Of a DNA stretch of 7,387 nt, positions 1 through 5,704 are shown one piece after another (position 1 is the stretch's first letter; every line of letters starts with the position of its first letter). Under the pieces are notes generated by a model, which did not search any database, was not told the DNA's origin, and saw only the letters and a program-made list of their open reading frames with translations. The position numbers and the translations under genes are program-made. This stretch comes from Phycisphaerae bacterium (GTDB lineage Bacteria; Planctomycetota; Phycisphaerae; Sedimentisphaerales; Anaerobacaceae): the NCBI GenBank assembly GCA_030609625.1, contig JAUWBX010000083.1:1-7387 (forward strand), read 5' to 3'.

Positions 1-204
1 GAAATCCAGCGACGGCTGGGGCCGGAAGTACGGCTTAAAATGGCATTCGAGATGAGCGATAATCTTCGCAGGATTGTTGAAGCTGGTGTAAGAGGACGCC
101 ATCCTGATTACAATGAGCAACAAATAAAGCAGGGAGTTCTACGGCTTATGATTGGCGAGCGCTTGTATCGAGAAGCTTTTGGAGATAAGACTAAAATTGA
201 ATAA
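1..204 (+). CDS. C-terminal part of a small hypothetical protein, 5' end outside window
   Basis: Frame 1 is open from the first base to TAA 202-204 and gives 67 residues of the C-terminal end. The sequence is highly charged and looks wholly helical. It contains LGPEVRLKMAFEMSD near the start of the visible part and AGVRGRHPDYNEQQIKQGVL in the middle, and ends in a polar tail. I see no membrane segment and no catalytic motif. Short proteins of this type, with an 'R-HPD-(S/N)E' stretch, are in my memory found beside nucleotidyltransferase-like genes, but I cannot confirm that here and assign no function. Its 3' end overlaps the preferred tmk start by 8 bp, so the two genes are probably co-transcribed and translationally coupled. 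The ORF could be a real gene of which only the end is visible; a chance open frame is less likely because the composition is protein-like and it ends precisely where tmk begins. Confidence 0.6.
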   Translation, partial: EIQRRLGPEVRLKMAFEMSDNLRRIVEAGVRGRHPDYNEQQIKQGVLRLMIGERLYREAFGDKTKIE

Positions 205-907
205 AGGGAATTTAAAAGATAAATTTTCAGGCAAATTTATTGTTCTTGATGGGCCGGACGGCTGCGGGAAGACGGTCCAATTAGAGTTGCTCTCCACATA
301 CCTCAAGAACGAGGGCGTACCAGTTGTCCAAACTAACGACCCCGGGGGTACCAAAATCGGGAACCAAATTAGCCGTCTTCTCAAATATGATGCCCAAGGC
401 GTTATGGATGTCCAGACAGAGGTTATGCTGTTTATGGCATCGCGAGCCCAACTTGCTGCTGAAATAATCAAACCATCTTTAGAAACAGGTAAGACAGTTT
501 TGTGTGATAGATTCATATCGTCCACGTGTGCTTACCAAGGCAGCAGCGGATATTCTGTTGAGAAAATAATTGAACTTGGGAAGGTTGCAGTTGCAGATGT
601 CTGGCCCGATTTGACAATCATCATCGATATACCCGTTGAGGAGGGACTTGAACGTGCCGGACGGAAACCATACCAAAAAACTAAAGTGAACCACAAGGAT
701 GCAAATCAAAGTTACTTGTTTAAAAACGTCGTCGTTGACCGGTTTGATTCGAGACCTCTTGAGTACCACAGAAAGGTCAGGAAAGGGTTTCTCAAATTGG
801 CACAGTATTACCCTGGAATTGTGAAAATAGTAGATGGCAGCCAAGGTGACATTGAAACAGTTCATAAGAAGATATTGCAGCTTATCTCTGAGGTGAGTTT
901 TACATAG
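197..907 (+). CDS. tmk: Thymidylate kinase (dTMP kinase), TTG start
   Basis: TMK phosphorylates dTMP to dTDP with ATP, a cytosolic step in dTTP synthesis. With the TTG 197 start the protein has 236 residues, somewhat above the usual 205-215. Visible motifs are the P-loop DGPDGCGKT (18-26), DPGGT (48-52, the family's usual REPGGT with the first residues changed), an ASRAQ segment (81-85), the substrate motif DRFISSTCAYQG (104-115), PDLTIIIDIPVEEGLERA (137-154) and the closing helix EYHRKVRKGFLKLAQ (189-203). The extra length lies between ERAGR and DRFD (about 153-180), in the lid region, as a basic, Asn/Lys-rich insertion. The frame is closed by TGA at 149-151 and contains no ATG or GTG before the P-loop, so the start must be TTG at 152, 179 or 197. 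I chose 197 because GGAG lies upstream at 181-184 (12-nt spacing) and it gives the shortest family-like N-terminus. holB follows directly after the TAG. Confidence 0.93.
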   Translation: MNKGNLKDKFSGKFIVLDGPDGCGKTVQLELLSTYLKNEGVPVVQTNDPGGTKIGNQISRLLKYDAQGVMDVQTEVMLFMASRAQLAAEIIKPSLETGKTVLCDRFISSTCAYQGSSGYSVEKIIELGKVAVADVWPDLTIIIDIPVEEGLERAGRKPYQKTKVNHKDANQSYLFKNVVVDRFDSRPLEYHRKVRKGFLKLAQYYPGIVKIVDGSQGDIETVHKKILQLISEVSFT

Positions 908-2020
908 ATGTCATTTAAAGAAATTTTTTGTCAGGACAAAGCAATAGATATTTTGCAGAGGGCCTTTACCTCCGGCAAATGGGCGCATGCGTATATCTTT
1001 GCCGGCCCTGAGGGGGTGGGTAAATACAAGACCGCCTGCGAATGGGCCAAACTGCTGCTGTGTGAAAAACCCACCATAGAAAACGACTTTTCCGATAGCT
1101 GCGGTTCGTGCCGAGCCTGCCAACTCTTCGAAGCCGAATCACATCCGGATTTCAATCACATCTATAAGGAATTGCGGGAATTCACTAAAGACGGCAAGGG
1201 CAAGCCTCCACCCGTGGATTTGCCGATAGATGTTATTCGAGAGTTTCTAATTGAAAAGGTCTCGACCAAGCCGACACTTTCGCAAAGAAAGGTTTTTATC
1301 GTCAGCGAAGCTGAAAGGCTAAACGCCCATTCTCAGAATGCACTGTTGAAAGTCCTTGAAGAGCCGCCCGAATACTGCTCAATTATTCTGCTTTGCCCGC
1401 GTTTGGAGAAACTTCTGCCCACTACGAAATCAAGGTCTCAGATAATCCGGTTCGGCCCCATCGCCGAAGAGCAGATAATCGAAAAATTGCAACAGATGGA
1501 CATCGAAGAAAAGCAGGCCCGGTACTTCGGGCGTCTTGCTCAGGGCAGTTTAGGCGCAGCATGCCAGTGGGCAGAACTTGAACTGGCCGAGGCAAACCTT
1601 TACGAAACCAAAAAAGAGCTGGTAAGCTCCTTAGCCGACTATGAAATTGCCGACGCCCTGAGTCTGGCTCAGAAGCTGTTAGAGAAAAGTAAAAAAATCG
1701 CCGTCGTCTGGACTGACCTTGACAAGGCCACCAGTAAAACCGACATCAACCGAAGAGCTGCAAAGACCCTTGTCCAAATAATCATATCAGCCTTATACGA
1801 TGCGATGAATCTGAATGTTACGCCGGCGAAAGAGGCCATCAATTTCGACCAAAAAGAGCAGGTAAGGAAGTTGGCCGGTCGTTTCGACGCCGAGCAGTCT
1901 GCAGAAAAAATCTCCGACTGCTATAAGATGCTGCACTGGATAGAGTCCAGCGTCAATGAAAAGCTTATTTTCGAGAAGCTATTGTTAAATCTCGCCGAGT
2001 CTGATAGAATAACGGTTTAA
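908..2020 (+). CDS. holB: DNA polymerase III delta' subunit (clamp loader)
   Basis: Delta' is the stationary AAA+ subunit of the clamp loader that places the beta sliding clamp on DNA. The 370-residue protein begins with the family-typical N-terminus (FKEIFCQDKAIDIL, 3-16). It has a Walker A-like GPEGVGKY (33-40), four cysteines of the zinc module (C52, C65, C68, C71, with CGSCRAC at 65-71), KVFIVSEAERLNAHSQNALLKVLEEPP (starts at 128) as the degenerate Walker B and following helix, and KSRSQIIRF (174-182) where E. coli has the SRC motif. The arginine R176 that would act on the neighbouring ATPase subunit is kept. The residue after the P-loop lysine is Tyr instead of Ser/Thr, so hydrolysis is unlikely, as expected for a delta' stator. 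Its C-terminal 150 residues are helical and poorly conserved. The ATG directly abuts the tmk stop (TAGATG), with AGGTGAG at 891-897 as a likely ribosome site. The alternative, a DnaX paralogue, is less likely because of the degenerate motifs and length. Confidence 0.92.
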   Translation: MSFKEIFCQDKAIDILQRAFTSGKWAHAYIFAGPEGVGKYKTACEWAKLLLCEKPTIENDFSDSCGSCRACQLFEAESHPDFNHIYKELREFTKDGKGKPPPVDLPIDVIREFLIEKVSTKPTLSQRKVFIVSEAERLNAHSQNALLKVLEEPPEYCSIILLCPRLEKLLPTTKSRSQIIRFGPIAEEQIIEKLQQMDIEEKQARYFGRLAQGSLGAACQWAELELAEANLYETKKELVSSLADYEIADALSLAQKLLEKSKKIAVVWTDLDKATSKTDINRRAAKTLVQIIISALYDAMNLNVTPAKEAINFDQKEQVRKLAGRFDAEQSAEKISDCYKMLHWIESSVNEKLIFEKLLLNLAESDRITV

Positions 2021-2051
2021 TTATAGTCAGGGAACCCCACGTGAAACATGG

Positions 2052-2265
2052 GGCTAAATAGTTACTGTTGCGGAAACAGTATTTGTCATTCCCGCCCCGC
2101 ATTGTGTGCGGGATAAACTCCAGCGGGAATCCAGCTTTTTCGCTCTGGCCCCCTGCTCCCCGCTTTCGCGGGGACAAGTTTACCCCTGCGGAGGCAGGGG
2201 GCAGGGGTGACATCGTAGGTTTTTGCTTTCCGCAACAGGAACTAAACAAATAGAAATATTTAGCC
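2052..2265. repeat. Large branched palindromic repeat element (copy 1), after holB
   Basis: An inverted repeat of 18 bp with one mismatch (2059-2076 with 2227-2244) brackets the element. GGCTAAAT (2052-2059) pairs with ATTTAGCC (2258-2265) further out, with about 13 extra bases in the right arm. Inside, TGTCA (2084-2088) faces TGACA (2208-2212). Within that are a hairpin ATTCCCGC/GCGGGAAT (2088-2095 with 2123-2130), itself enclosing CCCGC/GCGGG (2096-2100 with 2108-2112), and a three-way junction. The junction has an enclosing stem CCCCTGC/GCAGGGG (2150-2156 with 2201-2207), a hairpin TCCCCGC-TTTC-GCGGGGA (2157-2174) and a second hairpin CCCCTGC-GGAG-GCAGGGG (2183-2200). Nothing in it resembles a transposase. 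GTCATTCCCGC-type repeats of this kind are common in environmental bacteria. The core resembles the element after metG. Confidence 0.8.
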
Positions 2266-2286
2266 TGCGGTTTCGCCGCAGGTTTT
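2264..2286 (+). terminator. Candidate intrinsic terminator upstream of ricT
   Basis: CCTGCGG (2264-2270) and CCGCAGG (2276-2282) form a perfect 7-bp GC-rich stem with a 5-nt TTTCG loop, followed directly by TTTT (2283-2286). It probably ends the transcript that carries tmk and holB. The T tract is short, so termination may be partial and allow some read-through into ricT. Its first two bases also belong to the outermost arm of the neighbouring palindromic element, so the two folds compete slightly. Confidence 0.65.
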
Positions 2287-2303
2287 GACCGGCAAAATCA
2301 AAT

Positions 2304-2324
2304 TTGACAGGGTGATAATATAAC
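2304..2324 (+). promoter_or_regulatory. Weak candidate promoter for ricT-metG
   Basis: Between the terminator-like hairpin and ricT there is a TTGACA (2304-2309), and an A/T-rich stretch with TATAAC (2319-2324) preceded by TGATAATAT. The gap between the -35-like and -10-like hexamers is only 9 bp, too short for a standard sigma70 promoter. If a promoter exists here it would have to work from an extended -10 (TG at 2313-2314 before TAATAT). The position is right and AGGA (2343-2346) provides a ribosome site 8 nt before the ricT ATG, but the call is tentative. Confidence 0.3.
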
Positions 2325-2354
2325 TTAGGACCGGTATTAATCAGGACAACCAGG

Positions 2355-3332
2355 ATGCCAAAAGCAGTAGAAACAAGACCCAAGCAGGCAAAAAATAAAA
2401 AATATATGCTGGTTAGCTACAGCCGGATGAGTACGCTCGGCTTCTTCGAGCACCGCGAAACCAAAATATCCAAAATCAAGACCCGCGTCGTGATAAAAAC
2501 CGACCGAGGCCTGGAATTGGGCCACCTCGTAGGCCGGCTCACCGCCTACAAGGGTGGTCAGCTTAAATTAAGCGAAGAGCAAATACTGGAGTATTTCGAG
2601 GACAGCGATATTGGTTCCGTCCCGGGCCCGGCCGGCAAATTCATCCGTTACGCAACCTCAGCCGATGTGAGCGAAGAGCGACACCTGCGGAAAATCGCAC
2701 AAGAAGAGATGGAATGCTGCAGGCACTTCGCCAAAGAGATGAACCTGCCGATGAAAATAGTCGAGGTGGAGCACGTATTCGGCGGGGAGCGCATCATCTT
2801 CTACTTTATGTCCGATGGACGAGTGGATTTTCGCGAGCTGGTAAAAAGAGTCGCGCAGGAATACCAGACAAGAATCGAAATGCGTCAAATCGGGGCTCGC
2901 GACGAAGCCAAACTGCTCGGCGATGTAGAAAGCTGTGGACAACAATGCTGCTGCCAAAGATTTCTTAAACTCTTGAAGCCGATCAATATGCGAATGGCCA
3001 AGATGCAAAAGGCAACTCTCGACCCGGCCAAAATCTCCGGGTATTGCGGCAGATTGAAGTGCTGCCTGCGGTATGAAGACGAAAATTACATAGAACTTAA
3101 AAAACGACTGCCAAAAAAGAATACCAAAGTAAAGACCGAACACGGCAAGGGCAAAGTCGTGGATACCCAGATATTGACGCAGCTTGTTGTGGTCGAATAC
3201 GAAAGTGGAGAAAAGGTCGCTGTCCCCCTCGATGAGATTGAGATAATTCCCGCCTCTAAAACAACAAAAGAAGAACAAGACAATACCCCAAAAAACAACA
3301 AGCAAAACAACCCGGAGACTAAGGAGCAATAA
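2355..3332 (+). CDS. ricT: PSP1 / RicT (YaaT) family protein
   Basis: In Bacillus subtilis, RicT works with RicA and RicF in an Fe-S-containing complex that affects RNase Y-dependent mRNA processing, competence and sporulation. Elsewhere the PSP1 family role is less defined. This 325-residue protein has the PSP1 core at about 40-240: VVIKTDRGLELGHLVG (45-60), FYFMSDGRVDFRELVKR (149-165), RIEMRQIGARDEAKLLG (173-189), then the cysteine signature CGQQCCCQRFL (194-204) and PAKISGYCGRLKCCLRYE (224-241). Candidate cluster ligands are C194, C199, C200, C231, C236 and C237; C198 is an additional Cys where family members I recall have a hydrophobic residue. A small KOW-like beta segment (258-297) follows, then a disordered Lys/Asn/Gln/Glu tail (300-325). 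The ATG at 2355 has AGGA 8 nt upstream. It sits between holB and metG as in the conserved tmk-holB-ricT order and shares a transcript with metG (16-bp gap). RicA and RicF are not seen here. Confidence 0.92.
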   Translation: MPKAVETRPKQAKNKKYMLVSYSRMSTLGFFEHRETKISKIKTRVVIKTDRGLELGHLVGRLTAYKGGQLKLSEEQILEYFEDSDIGSVPGPAGKFIRYATSADVSEERHLRKIAQEEMECCRHFAKEMNLPMKIVEVEHVFGGERIIFYFMSDGRVDFRELVKRVAQEYQTRIEMRQIGARDEAKLLGDVESCGQQCCCQRFLKLLKPINMRMAKMQKATLDPAKISGYCGRLKCCLRYEDENYIELKKRLPKKNTKVKTEHGKGKVVDTQILTQLVVVEYESGEKVAVPLDEIEIIPASKTTKEEQDNTPKNNKQNNPETKEQ

Positions 3333-3348
3333 TCGTCAAGGAAGAAAT

Positions 3349-5376
3349 ATGCCCCGCAAAATCGTCGTAACCTCAGCTTTGCCCTATGCGAACGGCCCGA
3401 TACATATAGGGCACTTAGTAGAATATCTCCAGACCGATATCTGGGTGCGCTTCCAGAAGATGTGCGGCAACGAGTGTCTCTACTTTTGCGCCGATGACAC
3501 TCACGGCACGCCCATTATGATAAGTGCCCGGGCTGCCGGTATAAGCCCTGAGCAGTTGATCGAGCAAATGCACAAAGAGCACAAAGCAGATTTTGACCGT
3601 TTTTATATCGAATTCGACAATTATTACTCGACCCACTCACCTGAAAATAAATATTTCAGCGAGCTTATTTTCAACCGTCTGAACGAAGCCGGCTCAATCG
3701 TTACTCGTGACGTGGAGCAGACCTACTGTGAAAACTGCAAAATGTCACTGCCGGACAGGTTTGTTCGCGGTACCTGCCCACGATGCAAAGCCGAGGACCA
3801 ATACGGCGATTCGTGCGAAGTTTGCAGCGCAACTTATCAGCCCATCGATTTGATCAATCCCTATTGCTCAACCTGCCGAGCAAAACCGATTCTGCAAATA
3901 TCCAGGCACTATTTTTTCAAGCTCGCTGATTACGAACAACAACTCAAAGACCTTATCGCCGGTGGACATACGCAAAAATCAGTAGCAAACAAGCTCGATG
4001 AATGGTTCAAAGCGGGCTTGAAGGACTGGGACATATCCCGCGACGGACCATATTTCGGGTTCAAAATACCCGGAGAAGAAAAGAAATTCTTCTATGTCTG
4101 GCTGGATGCGCCTATCGGATATATGGCTTCGGCCAAAAACTACTGTGATAAAAACAACATTGATTTTGATAATCTCTGGCCGGGCACCAGCTCTGCGGGA
4201 GCAAACAGCAGCGAATACGAGCTTTATCACTTCATCGGCAAGGACATTATGTATTTTCATGCGCTTTTCTGGCCCGCAATGCTGATTGGTGCCGGCATTA
4301 AGACCGCTGAAAAGCTCTTCGTCCACGGTTTTTTGACCGTGAACGGCGAAAAAATGAGCAAGTCCCGAGGAACTTTTATTAAGGCAAGCACCTACGTTAA
4401 ACACCTAAGCCCGGAATACCTGCGATACTACTACGCAAGCAAGCTGACCGACAGTATCGAAGATATAGATTTGAGGATTGAGGATTTCATAAACAAAACG
4501 AATTCCAATTTGGTCGGCAAATTCGCAAACCTTGCTTCCCGCTCAGGCCCGATGCTGACGAAAAAACTTGACGGCCGACTTGGACGATTAGACAACCGGG
4601 GTACCGAGTTAATCAATAAGCTCACCGCTGCAAAAGACCGAATTATAGAAGACTATGAGAACCTTAAATTTGCTGCCGCTGTCCGAACAATCATCTCTCT
4701 GGCCGACGAGGCAAACCGATACGTCGAACAGAATCAGCCTTGGGTAACTATAAAAACTGATTTGGAAAAAACGCGAACGACCTTAACTGCCGTAATAAAT
4801 GCCGTCCGCATTTTGACGATTTACCTCAAACCCATCCTGCCCAAATACGCTGAAAAAGTTGAAAAATTCCTTAATGTCGATAGATTAAGTTTTGAAGACA
4901 TCGAGGCGGTGCTGGAAAATCACAAGATAAACGATTTTGAACGATTAGTCGAAAGAATTGATGAAGAACAGGTGAATGCAATGATGGAAGAAAGTAAACA
5001 AACTCAAAGCCCACAGCCAATGGCGACAAGTCCCGCCGAACCATTCAAGCCGGAATGCACAATTGAAGATTTCGCGAAAGTTGATATGCGAATCGCAAAA
5101 GTTATTAAGGCAGAGGCGGTCGAAGGTGCCGACAAGCTGCTGCGTCTGGATTTGGATGTGGGTGGGCCGAAAAAAACCGTTCTTGCCGCCATATCCACTG
5201 CCTATAAGCCGGAGGAGCTGACCGGCAAAATCGTAATCTATCTGGCCAATCTCAAGCCCAGACAGATGAGGTTCGGGCTGTCCGAAGGTATGATTCTGGC
5301 AGCGGGCACCGGCGGAAAAGACATCTTTATGCTCTCAGCCGACACCGGAGCAAAACCCGGACAAAAAGTGCTTTAG
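3349..5376 (+). CDS. metG: Methionyl-tRNA synthetase with C-terminal tRNA-binding domain
   Basis: MetRS charges tRNA-Met with methionine using ATP, in the cytosol. The 675-residue length matches the E. coli enzyme (about 677). The class I signatures are clear: LPYANGPIHIGH (11-22) with HIGH at 19-22, and KMSKS at 335-339. The connective peptide carries four CxxC pairs (C127/C130, C143/C146, C156/C159, C173/C176), enough for two zinc knuckles. The methionine-pocket and anticodon parts are recognisable: FFYVWLDAPIGYM (247-259), FIGKDIMYFHALFWPAML (295-312) and NLVGKFANLASR (387-398). An acidic/polar linker (about 540-568) joins a C-terminal OB-fold tRNA-binding domain (about 570-675) with DFAKVDMRIAKVIKAEAVEGADKLL and the family's NLKPRQMRFGLSEGMILAA. 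That domain usually supports dimerisation and tRNA affinity. AAGGA (3338-3342) lies 6 nt before the ATG. The stop codon coincides with the first bases of the following palindromic element. Confidence 0.98.
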   Translation: MPRKIVVTSALPYANGPIHIGHLVEYLQTDIWVRFQKMCGNECLYFCADDTHGTPIMISARAAGISPEQLIEQMHKEHKADFDRFYIEFDNYYSTHSPENKYFSELIFNRLNEAGSIVTRDVEQTYCENCKMSLPDRFVRGTCPRCKAEDQYGDSCEVCSATYQPIDLINPYCSTCRAKPILQISRHYFFKLADYEQQLKDLIAGGHTQKSVANKLDEWFKAGLKDWDISRDGPYFGFKIPGEEKKFFYVWLDAPIGYMASAKNYCDKNNIDFDNLWPGTSSAGANSSEYELYHFIGKDIMYFHALFWPAMLIGAGIKTAEKLFVHGFLTVNGEKMSKSRGTFIKASTYVKHLSPEYLRYYYASKLTDSIEDIDLRIEDFINKTNSNLVGKFANLASRSGPMLTKKLDGRLGRLDNRGTELINKLTAAKDRIIEDYENLKFAAAVRTIISLADEANRYVEQNQPWVTIKTDLEKTRTTLTAVINAVRILTIYLKPILPKYAEKVEKFLNVDRLSFEDIEAVLENHKINDFERLVERIDEEQVNAMMEESKQTQSPQPMATSPAEPFKPECTIEDFAKVDMRIAKVIKAEAVEGADKLLRLDLDVGGPKKTVLAAISTAYKPEELTGKIVIYLANLKPRQMRFGLSEGMILAAGTGGKDIFMLSADTGAKPGQKVL

Positions 5377-5592
5377 GACTTGTAAATACTCAACTTGACT
5401 GACTTTTACATAAGTATAGCTCTGACAAGAGCATATGCAACTTGTCATTCTTTCGCTTTGCTCAAGGATAAACTCCGCGAAGAATCTCACATTCGCAACG
5501 GGACAAAATCCTGTTCTAAGGCCAGATGCTTCGCTTCGCTCAGCATGACAGTTTAAAAGTCAGTCAAGTTGAGTAATTTCTTTACCAGTCCT
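5375..5592. repeat. Large branched palindromic repeat element (copy 2), after metG
   Basis: A perfect 22-bp inverted repeat (5387-5408 with 5554-5575) is extended outward by AGGACTTGTAAA (5375-5386) pairing 11/12 with TTTACCAGTCCT (5581-5592), with 5 extra bases in the right arm. Inside are a small hairpin GCTCT-GACA-AGAGC (5419-5432) and a TGTCA (5443-5447)/TGACA (5546-5550) closure. Within the closure is ATTCTTTCGC (5447-5456) pairing with GCGAAGAAT (5477-5485) with one bulge. It also contains AACGGGA-CAAAA-TCCTGTT (5497-5515, one G-U pair) and ATGCT/AGCAT (5526-5530 with 5542-5546) around TCGCTTCGCTC. There is no ORF worth calling. The core shares TTGTCATTC and GGATAAACTCC with the element after holB; the arms do not match it. 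The left arm begins inside the metG stop codon, so the long stem followed by T-rich DNA may also end metG transcription. Confidence 0.85.
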
Positions 5593-5595
5593 TAG

Positions 5596-5631
5596 AATTA
5601 TTTTTTTGAAAAAAAATTTTATTTTTTTATT
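5596..5631. promoter_or_regulatory. A/T tract, possible UP element or terminator tail
   Basis: This stretch is almost pure A/T: seven T (5601-5607), eight A (5609-5616), four T (5617-5620) and seven T (5622-5628), with only a single G inside (5608). It ends at the -35 box of the gntR promoter, where an A/T-rich UP element would contact the RNA polymerase alpha subunits and where phased tracts could bend DNA. It also directly follows the long inverted repeat, so it could serve as the U-rich tail of a metG terminator. The two roles are compatible. Confidence 0.5.
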
Positions 5632-5658
5632 GCACCGGGCTTGTTTAGCGGGTATAGT
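5630..5658 (+). promoter_or_regulatory. Sigma70-type promoter of the gntR-ABC operon
   Basis: TTGCAC (5630-5635) and TATAGT (5653-5658) each differ from the consensus at one or two positions and are separated by an ideal 17 bp. An A/T-rich tract lies immediately upstream. The start site should fall near 5664-5666, about 40 nt before the gntR ATG. AGGAA (5690-5694) gives the ribosome site. Confidence 0.8.
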
Positions 5659-5680
5659 GTATTAGTTAAGTAATACACTA
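5655..5680. promoter_or_regulatory. Perfect inverted repeat, probable GntR/YtrA operator
   Basis: TAGTGTATTA (5655-5664) and TAATACACTA (5671-5680) are exact inverted complements around a 6-nt GTTAAG centre. The repeat covers most of the -10 box and the expected transcription start, an ideal place for a repressor. AGTGTA and TACACT inside it match, from memory, the half-sites reported for Bacillus subtilis YtrA (there 13 bp apart, here 12). With the YtrA-type regulator encoded 25 bp downstream, autorepression is the natural reading. Confidence 0.8.
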
Positions 5681-5704
5681 ATACAGAACAGGAACAAAAA
5701 CGAT

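Noticed and set aside
2035..2053. CCCCA...TGGGG hairpin just after holB as a terminator
   Set aside because: It has only 5 bp of stem around a 9-nt loop and no T tract behind it; the hairpin at 2264-2286 fits better.
2068..2253. A 61-codon + strand ORF and an overlapping - strand ORF (1965-2249) in the gap after holB
   Set aside because: They lie wholly within or across the palindromic element. Their translations are rich in Pro, Gly and Arg, as expected from GC-rich inverted repeats, and they have no ribosome site or family resemblance.
2304..2309. TTGACA as a full -35 box paired with TATAAC
   Set aside because: The spacing is only 9 bp, far from 16-18 bp, so it is listed only as a weak candidate and not as a standard promoter.
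2021..2354. tRNA, CRISPR array or attachment site in the gaps
   Set aside because: The cloverleaf-like fold at 2150-2207 lacks a T-loop, anticodon-arm layout and acceptor end. The repeats are inverted and not regularly spaced direct repeats, and no integrase is nearby.
2658..3329. A 223-codon open frame on the - strand opposite ricT
   Set aside because: It is antisense to a clearly recognisable PSP1 gene. Its hydrophobic N-terminal part is only the complement of the Lys/Asn/Gln-rich ricT tail, and no ribosome site or promoter is evident.
3979..4404. A 141-codon - strand open frame within metG
   Set aside because: It is a shadow of the MetRS reading frame, overlapping the WLDAP and KMSKS regions, with no independent evidence of coding.
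5395..5420. TTGACT and TATAGC in the left arm of copy 2 as an outward promoter
   Set aside because: The spacing is 14 bp and the hexamers fall inside the inverted-repeat arm and a small hairpin; the clear promoter is at 5630-5658.
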